Source: Trichoplusia ni
Lineage: Eukaryota > Arthropoda > Insecta > Lepidoptera > Noctuidae
Length of the DNA stretch: 64,000 nucleotides
Reading direction: 5' to 3'
NCBI RefSeq assembly: GCF_003590095.1
Contig: NC_039490.1
Coordinates: 9,503,834 to 9,567,833, forward strand
The notes below the pieces were generated by a model that saw only the letters and a list, made by a program, of their open reading frames with translations, did no database searches and was not told the DNA's origin. The number at the start of each line of letters is the position of its first letter. The stretch's first letter is position 1. Below are positions 57,994 to 64,000 of the stretch, piece after piece. The translations under genes and the position numbers were made by a program.

Positions 57994-58284
57994 CATTCAT
58001 TGGCCTAGCCTTTTCCCAACTATGTTGGGGTCGGCTACCAGTCTAACCGGTTTCAGCTAAGTACCAGTGTTTTACAAGGAGCGACTGCCTATCTGACCTC
58101 CTCAACCCAGTTACCTGGGCAACACGATACCCCTTGGTTAGACTAGTTGTCAGACTTTTCAAGCTTCTGACTACCTGTAACTTCTGTCAAAGATGTATAA
58201 ATAACAGCCGGGACCCACAATTTAACTCATCATATCTTAACCTGTGATCGTTTCACTTATGCGCTTATAACTTAGCCACGAGCT
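57994..58284 (-). mobile_element. SINE-like element with 16-bp target duplication
   Basis: The perfect direct repeat AATAAAGAATATGAAT flanks it (57,978-57,993 and 58,285-58,300). On the minus strand the body ends GTTGGGAAAAGGCTAGGCC plus a short AATGAATG tail. It lacks the extra 70-bp segment of the copy at 46,983. The target itself looks like the 3' tail of another retroelement (GGCAATAAAGAATATGA). Confidence 0.85.
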
Positions 58285-59007
58285 AATAAAGAATATGAAT
58301 ATAAATGGATATGAATATGAACACCATAGAAGGGATTTTGTGGAAATTTTGTACCCCGATAGTTTATAACTTGCATTGACAGATAGGATAGCTGTTATCC
58401 CGATTTTATATTCGTATGAGATCATTTTTGATTAGTGGCGGGCAGAGGAAAATCTTGTGCCATCCGAAAAACGGAACGGGTGGATTCAACAAAAATAAAA
58501 TTGTTTAAGTAGTTTATTTGACAAAAAAAACAGGAGTCTGTCACTGGTTTTCTTATCTTTCATAACCCTTGCATTTCGCCCGCTAGAGCCATAAGCAACA
58601 CTTAGTTTCCTATCAAGTAAAAAAATATGAAAACTGTATAAAATGTTTTTTTCCCAATTTTATAGTTTTTTTTTCGATTTATATTTTATAGCTGAGCATC
58701 ACCCAACAATTAGTTTTCTCAATAAGAAAATTTCTCTTTATTTAAAATCTATTATACCAACGAATAAAAATTCACCCACACTGAAAACGCCCTAACAGTC
58801 TGGTATTTGCAATTTGCTAAGTTAAAAGCAACAAAGTTTAGCTGCATATGCTGACGGTACAGTTATCGTTTTGCCTAACCTTACCTCCGTAATGAACATT
58901 TTTGTGAATACTTTCGTGCATAGGGACAGGGGAGATTGGATATTTGGAGTAAATATGGCGGATTTTTATGTTCAGGTGTTGCTTTGAATAATTATAATTT
59001 GAGGTAC

Positions 59008-59255
59008 AGATGTGCTCTTGGGCAGGCCACTTGGCCAGACGAGGTGATGGCAGGTGGACTAAGGCGGTGACAGAATGGTGGCCAAGACAAGGCAAAAGAA
59101 GCGTCGGTCGTCCAGGAGCAAGATGGGTCGACGATATAGTTAAGGTCTTGGGTCGAGTATGGATGAGGCTAGCACAGGACCGTAGGAATTGGCACGAGAA
59201 AGGGGAGGCCTATGCCTAGCAGTGGGAGGATAAAGGCTGTGGATGATGATGATGT
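59008..59255 (+). pseudogene. 3' remnant of an RTE-type LINE
   Basis: A 70-residue open frame (59,010-59,219) reads WAGHLARRGDGRWTKAVTEW, then RQGKRSVGRPGARWVDDI and AQDRRNWHEKGEAYA. This matches in style the C-terminal end of reverse transcriptases of RTE/jockey-like LINEs. The family text runs on into AGCAGTGGGAGGATAAAGGC and a GATGATGATGATG tail. The rest of the polymerase is absent, so it is a 5'-truncated dead copy. The nearby SINE-like family shares the GATGAT tail, suggesting it used the same enzyme. Confidence 0.8.
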
Positions 59256-60285
59256 GCTCTTAATGATAGTGGTATAGACAATTAAAAGAAGAAATAGCTT
59301 GGCAAATATAAGCAGTGTTTTAATGAATTGGTTTGAGCACATTCAGACATTAATGAAAAACTCACTTAATATCACACATAGATTAATACACAAAAGCGAA
59401 AAGGTTTTCTCAAAGGTTTGTCCGCCTAGTGAGGGTAAACGTTACAGTCGATACAAATGTTATTCGTATTTTGACTTTTTTTGTAGTCGTGCTAACAAGG
59501 CTATTAGTGCCCCTATAACAACTAAAAACTCATTTTCAAAAAATCAACCAAAAGAAAATATCACTAGAATTACCTTACTACGAAAATCAAGAATAAAATT
59601 TTTCACCCACCAAAAAAAAAATCACCCTTTTTCTCGACCGATCTAAATCCAATATCCCCTGCGCCTGTACCTCATAATGAAGTGCTCGACTCATTTGTCT
59701 GTCTGTCTGTCTGCAGTAAAATCAGTTGTTACAGCGTGTTAACTAAATTACTCGAAAATTCTCATTACACCGTTGCAATACTAGACTAGCTTTTAAATGT
59801 TTTTAGATATTTTTTTTGGGCTGTGGACGAAAAATTTTTTGGTGTTAGTCAAAAGTAGAGTTTTGCGGTTTTTCTAGACTCGTAAGATTGAACTTGTGGC
59901 GCCGAGGATTCCGTACAAAGAAGCTAAAGAAAAACAAATCAGATTGGGAGACAATTTTACTTTTTCCATTTTTGTCACTCAATAAAATCTTTACCGTACC
60001 TTAACCTCCTTATTTTAAGTATTTGTTGAAGAGCAACATCAGTGAAAAATGTAATAATGCATATTAATTATAACAAATTCTCTCTTAATACAGTACTTGG
60101 TACAAATGATGGCACCTCCTTTATAATCTAAGGCTGAATACCGAAACACCCAAACCGCAAACCACATCGACATAAAAAAAAACAAAACGTCATCTGTCAA
60201 AAAATCCCACGTGCATTTTCGTCGATATTGTAATGAAATTTTATGTAAATAATAATTAAAATTAATGAGTTCTAATATTTAAATT
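59256..60285. other. Upstream region of the tandem membrane-protein genes
   Basis: Contains a possible GGTTCCGTA-type repeat (59,694-59,930). At 60,185-60,225 lie GTCATCTGTCAAAAAATCCC and CACGTGCATTTTCGTCGATA, which echo the motif modules elsewhere. No clear TATA box. The 115-residue frame at 59,299-59,646 is not supported. Confidence 0.4.
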
Positions 60286-60409
60286 ATGTGCAAATGTTTG
60301 ATGCACATAACTTGGAGGCTTTTCACCCTATGCCTTTGTATTTGTGTTATTTTATTCTCATTCGTTTTTGGACCTCTTAACACTGTTATAATATTGCTGG
60401 GTTATGGAG
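60286..60409 (+). CDS. Four-pass membrane protein gene 1, exon 1
   Basis: Unrecognised gene, first of a tandem pair. Exon 1 starts at the ATG and codes MCKCLMHITWRLFTLCLCIC through FGPLNTVIILLGYG (41 residues plus one base). It ends GGTTATGGAG|GTAAAT, a fair donor in phase 1. The N-terminus is cysteine-rich, then one hydrophobic segment (about residues 12-40) interrupted by FGP, a feature shared with gene 2 (FGPIVT). Joining to 61,301 restores the frame: the split codon becomes GAT and runs without a stop into the larger exon, giving 195 residues. This start is chosen because it aligns with that of gene 2. Confidence 0.75.
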
Positions 60410-60953
60410 GTAAATATTATAAGAATACTATCAATTTCTAGACTCTAATCCCATTAAAATGATACGAGAAATATCGTATACATTGCGTAGTTAAACAGCT
60501 GTGGAATAGATGCTGGTAGAACATCGCCAAGAATGTATTGCAACGCAAAATTATGTATCCGCCTTGTTTAGATTAATTTTAGGTACTTCACTAAAATTCA
60601 GAATATTGCGGTCCGTTAAACATAAGTGATGTGATTCAAACTTGGTATTTTGGACCTAGACTTTTTAATTTAAAATCATTGAATTTATAACTGACGGATG
60701 TTTTTTCCACCGATCGCTTACAGTAATTAAACATGATTAAATATTTATTTTCTTTTAATAATTTGTCATCTATGTTTCGACAATTGTTAAGGTTTTGTAT
60801 TAAAGGGGTAAAATCGTAATCGCAACGCTGTTTGTCGAAATTTCCTCATATCATGTGTTTTTGTGGCATTCAATAAATAAACGTTACTAACTCATCGTGT
60901 TTCTTCCCGGTTCTTTTCAATAGAAATGTCATTTTGGAACCGCGTGTCTAGAA

Positions 60954-61223
60954 TCTATATACTAATATATAAAGCGGAAGAGTTTGTTTGAACGCGCTAA
61001 TCTCAGGAACTACTGGTTCAAATTGTTTTTTTTTGTGTTGCATAGACTATTCATTGAGGAAGGTTTTAGGCTCTATACCATCACGCTGCGACTAATAGGA
61101 GCGAAGATACAATTAAAAATGTGGAAAAAAATAGGGAAAGTTATTCATCTTCGAGGACTTCCGTTCAAAAATTCCTAATTTATATCTTCTAACCACGCGG
61201 TCGAAGTAGCGAGAATCAGCTAG
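60954..61223 (+). mobile_element. Helitron-like element in intron of gene 1
   Basis: Starts TCTATATACTAATATATAAA and ends with a mutated hairpin and AATCAGCTAG before T. It occupies the middle of the gene 1 intron (60,410-61,300), explaining about 270 of its 891 bases. The 64-residue plus-strand frame inside it is not a gene. Confidence 0.75.
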
Positions 61224-61300
61224 TCATTAATATAAACATTTCGCCCGACGACGGCTATTTTTTTTATTTATTTTTTAACTTTAAAACTTTTTACTTTCAG

Positions 61301-61764
61301 ATGAGAACAACGACATATTCAAAATATTATCTAAGGAGCCGGAATTTGGAATTCTAGTTATAATAATAACGGGTTTATTATGGCTTCATTTTATAACAAA
61401 TATCAGTCTATTTCTAGGCCTGATTCGGGACAAAATTTCGTGGATAACTTGCGCAATTGTAAGCACAGTTTTCAATATGGTCGTCGCTTTCCTAACGGCA
61501 GTTGGGTATGTAATTTACTGTACCTTCGTTGATGAATATTGCTTTGATCATACGCCTGGTAGGAAGAATAATGATTTGATCGCCTCCCTTGGACTATTGG
61601 GATTAGGACTTATTTATCTTTTCATAGTATGTTTGTATCTCTTCGTTGTTTGTAATTACAAGCAGTTGCTCAAAACTAGGTATATTTTGTTTTATTTTTT
61701 TCATTTTTTTTTATTTCAGCTTTGGTTGGACGGAGTGAAAATACTCATATCGATTTTTGAGTAA
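61301..61764 (+). CDS. Four-pass membrane protein gene 1, exon 2
   Basis: Acceptor TTACTTTCAG ends at 61,300. The exon codes DENNDIFKILSKEPEFG, then hydrophobic segments at about residues 58-82, 88-114 and 135-162, and ends at TAA (61,762-61,764). Between segments 3 and 4 lies C115-TFVDEY-C122-F-D124-H125, which matches gene 2 (C-PVHDKY-C-L-D-H). Family and role are unknown; by topology the CxxxxxxC loop would be extracellular if the N-terminus is cytosolic, and the cysteines could pair. A possible 40-nt intron (GTATAT...TTTCAG, 61,680-61,719) near the end would shorten the tail to KTSFGWTE; 40 nt is very short for an intron, so I prefer read-through. Confidence 0.75.
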
Positions 61765-61843
61765 AAATTTTGATTAGCTGATAACAATTTTGCGCTGAGA
61801 GCTTTTGCTTTTTTTTTGGGTTTTCTTATCAAAAAGTGTACCT

Positions 61844-61849
61844 AATAAA
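61844..61849 (+). promoter_or_regulatory. Possible poly(A) signal of gene 1
   Basis: AATAAA, 80 bases after the stop codon, in the right place for 3' processing. In AT-rich DNA this word is common. Confidence 0.4.
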
Positions 61850-62422
61850 GGAAACAATATAACCAAGGTTCCGCTGTCTGCCTATCTGACACAAGGCTGT
61901 ATAGGTACCGTGATAGCGGGACAGTTGAAGTCTTTAAATACTAAGAAATATTTTTTTGATTCAGCAAAGATTTTTACGACAGCTATGATAACGTTATAAA
62001 TTTTACTCCATTCTGTAACATGTTTATAAGGCAACCTCGATGTCAAGAATCCGTCTCGCTCGTGATCGCTTTTAATTGACTAATTAGTCCGATTACAGAA
62101 TAGCAATTTATCGTTAAATTATCTCTCACAGCAGAAACATTCTTATTTTCTCTATCAATTTCTGTAATTCATCATTTTTTGTAATTAACTTAAGCTTTTT
62201 TTTACATAGCCTCTTTATAACAAAACATTTCTAAACAATCATTCTTCTGTCACTCGAAACAACTCGTCAAAACATTTATAATGTCAAAAATTATCCCAAA
62301 ACGTAAGCTCAAAACATAATTATAATTATGTGAAAATCTAAAGTTGTTCCTTCAATTTTGGGTGGGGTTTTTAACATTTCAGATGTGTCAATTCAAGTGT
62401 TATAATAAATAATAAAATAAAA

Positions 62423-62543
62423 ATGTGTCAGATTTGCACCTTTAGTGGTATCTGGCGTGTTAATGCTATAATCCTATCAATCTGTTGCTTCATTATTTCG
62501 TTCTTATTTGGGCCTATTGTAACTCTATCTTATTATGCCGCAG
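62423..62543 (+). CDS. Four-pass membrane protein gene 2, exon 1
   Basis: Second member of the tandem pair, about 660 bp after gene 1 ends, same strand. It codes MCQICTFSGIWRVNAIILSI and on to SFLFGPIVTLSYYAA (40 residues plus one base), ending GCCGCAG|GTAAGAA, a good donor in phase 1. The exon is 121 nt against 124 nt in gene 1, with the same phase and the same start (MC-x-C versus MC-xx-C), a tryptophan-arginine pair near residue 10 and the FGP motif. These parallels make chance unlikely. Confidence 0.8.
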
Positions 62544-62604
62544 GTAAGAAAATTCAATTTATTTTTGTTATTCAACAGCTGTTAACAAGCTTTTGATATT
62601 TTAC

Positions 62605-62685
62605 AACTTTTACACAACGCCATCTAGTATCAAACTAAGCAGAGCTTGTATTATGAGTACTAGATAACTGATAATCACACATAAC
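62605..62685 (-). repeat. End fragment of the TIR-bearing element, in gene 2 intron
   Basis: Arm AACTTTTACACAACGCCATC and then TAGTATCAAACT (62,605-62,636) match the left arm at 19,201-19,232, followed by TTATGAGTACTAGATAACTG. Confidence 0.7.
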
Positions 62686-62699
62686 ATAGATACGGCATG

Positions 62700-62875
62700 T
62701 ATATCTGAGTGGTTAGCAAATTACCAAGCCAAACCCACGTGGTTTCGATCCCCGCGTAGGAAAAGCGTTTCTGTGATCCACGAATGCTTGTCGTGAATCT
62801 GGGTGTTTTTGTGCATGTGACTCGTAAATGTTCTCTTGTTTGTCTTGAAATAGAGTCTGTGATGTCTCGACACGA
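62700..62875 (+). repeat. SINE-like element, second type, in gene 2 intron
   Basis: A box ATCTGAGTGGTTAGCAAATT, B box GTGGTTTCGATCCCCGCG, then CCACGAATGCTTGTCGTGAA and CTGGGTGTTTTTGTGCATGT. A reverse fragment of the 19.2-kb SINE body (ACACCCAGACACAGAAC) follows near 62,928-62,995. Confidence 0.65.
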
Positions 62876-63030
62876 GAACTAAATTCATAAGTGCAAATGT
62901 CCTTTAAAGAAAGATGCAGATAAATAACACCCAGACACAGAACGAAGGACCATGTTCATATATTTGAATCGCGCTCACGACCTCCGGTATAGCCGTCAGG
63001 GTAAGATGTAGCACCTAAATAGTAAACATT

Positions 63031-63228
63031 AGCTGTTGCCCGCGGGGTCCACCAGCTACAAATCGAAGATGATCCCACGGGGTCATAAAATCGGGATAAA
63101 ACCTGTGTTTCAATCCAGGTTATAAACTATCCGTGTACCAAGTTTCGTCTTAATCCGTTCAGTGGTTTTTGCGTGAAAGAGGAACAAACATCCATACTTT
63201 CAATTCGCGTTTATAAAATTTAGTAGGA
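63031..63228 (-). mobile_element. Helitron-like element, family B, in gene 2 intron
   Basis: Reverse-oriented: AGCTGTTGCCCGCGGGGTCC at one end and ATTTAGTAGGA before T at the other. Inside, ATCCGTGTACCAAGTTTCGT and GTTTTTGCGTGAAAGAGGAA. It stops about 25 bases short of the gene 2 acceptor. Confidence 0.75.
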
Positions 63229-63253
63229 TATTAAAACTCCTTGGTAATTCCAG

Positions 63254-63657
63254 GTCCGGAAGGTGAGATATCAATAATATGCCAAAGGGAGACCCTGTAC
63301 TGCAACCTGCTGACCTATTTGAACTACCTGATGTACCTCCTACTCTTCGGAAGCCTCTTACTCCTATTCGGCAGCATCACAAAAAGTCTCTGCTTAATTC
63401 ATTGCTGCACAGGAACTTTCATCATTAATATCGTCTTCTCCTTCATCATTTTCACGTGGTATGCGTACTATTGCCCCGTTCACGATAAATACTGCCTCGA
63501 CCACAGTAAAGATAGGGTCACAGATGATGTGAATACTGTTTTTTGCTTGTTCTTTTTTAATTTGTTCTATATAGCCTTTTTAGGTATTTGCCTTTTTATA
63601 ATTGGACAATTTAAACTGACTTTGGAATTCAATTATGTTTTTTTGTTTTATTTTTAA
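63254..63657 (+). CDS. Four-pass membrane protein gene 2, exon 2
   Basis: Acceptor GGTAATTCCAG ends at 63,253. The split codon becomes GGT, and the frame continues PEGEISIICQRETLYC to TAA at 63,655-63,657; the whole protein is 174 residues. Hydrophobic segments lie at about 62-86, 92-112 and 134-160. The loop before the last has C114-PVHDKY-C121-L-D123-H124, at almost the same positions as in gene 1 (115, 122, 124, 125). Overall identity is low outside such anchor points, so the duplication is old. The tails also agree (RYILFYF versus NYVFLFYF). No homologue is recognised. More members could lie to the right of the window. Confidence 0.82.
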
Positions 63658-63734
63658 GAGGGTTTTTAGGGGAGTTTGTGATAGCAGTTGTTTATAAGGA
63701 ATATAAGATTATTATTAATAGTTGTGTGTAAGGA

Positions 63735-63812
63735 AATCAAAGCAGTGACAACCTGCTGACAGTCGGCCTACCAAGTCAAATGTCGTAGGTTCAAATCCTG
63801 ACACACGTCCAT
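63735..63812 (+). repeat. tRNA-derived SINE head
   Basis: GTCGTAGGTTCAAATCCTGA is a B box, preceded by CTGCTGACAGTCGGCCTAC. No full cloverleaf forms, so it is not a tRNA gene. Confidence 0.45.
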
Positions 63813-63824
63813 GCGTTTTTAAAG

Positions 63825-63872
63825 TAGATTAGATTAGATTAGATTAGAATATTCTTTATTGTACACCATGGA
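63825..63872 (-). repeat. Retroelement 3' end with (TTAGA)n tail
   Basis: AGATTAGATTAGATTAGA followed by ATATTCTTTATTGTACACCA is the reverse complement of the end at 47,650-47,699. Confidence 0.7.
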
Positions 63873-63914
63873 AGTAAGTATCATTAGCTTAATGAACGAA
63901 AGCAGTGTAAAGCT

Positions 63915-64000
63915 AGCACTCCTGAGATCTTCCAGCCATTTTAGAGGTCTACTGGTGGTTTAAACTCTGACACCAGGATGTACATCAACCATACGATAAG
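63915..64000 (-). repeat. Dispersed repeat fragment at window end
   Basis: The reverse complement begins CTTATCGTATGGTTGATGTA and contains CCTGGTGTCAGAG, as at 45,190-45,245. It runs off the window. Confidence 0.55.

Noticed and set aside
59299..59646. 115-residue plus-strand frame upstream of the membrane-protein genes
   Set aside because: Low-complexity, lysine- and serine-rich, no ATG-linked promoter, no membrane segment or shared motif with the two genes downstream.

Overview
This window is eukaryotic nuclear DNA, most likely from a moth or butterfly (Lepidoptera). It is strongly AT-rich and has no compact bacterial-style genes. It is full of repeats I recognise as lepidopteran in character: Helitron-like elements with a 3' hairpin and CTAG end, an RTE-type LINE tail with GATGAT repeats, SINE-like elements sharing that tail, and copies of a GGTTCCGTA-type repeat. 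The one clear RNA gene is an insect-style tRNA-Ala(AGC).

Layout. Positions 1-28,600 hold no protein gene I can support. They contain AT-rich DNA, scattered repeats, a 110-bp minisatellite (about 11.2-11.6 kb) and a dense transposon patch (16.7-24.1 kb). From 28.6 to 52.9 kb there are signs of one or more minus-strand transcription units. These are a well-formed TATA/initiator promoter followed by a non-coding exon and splice donor (50,781-50,531), two weaker first-exon candidates with good donors (about 28,621 and 52,733), and a 29-nt internal microexon (36,609-36,637) with strong splice sites on both sides. The body of that gene would lie to the left, possibly outside the window. The tRNA-Ala gene is at 38,667-38,739. 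Positions 53.7-59.3 kb are a second dense transposon patch.

The right end (60,286-63,657, plus strand) carries two tandem, diverged copies of a small gene. Each has two exons with a phase-1 intron at the matching position. The products are 195 and 174 residues, with about four membrane segments and a shared C-x6-C-x-D-H motif in the loop between segments 3 and 4. I do not recognise the family.

Regulatory-looking patterns are the other main content. Seven sites fit GCTAYTCG-N5-AGATGGCG, whose second half resembles the CTCF core. TGTCAAA palindromes, ATGGCCGCC and GGCGGGAAA motifs recur together. A 10-bp-phased array of ACCGGT-like words lies at 37.4 kb. All of this was read by eye; repeat boundaries and family names are approximate unless target-site duplications are given.
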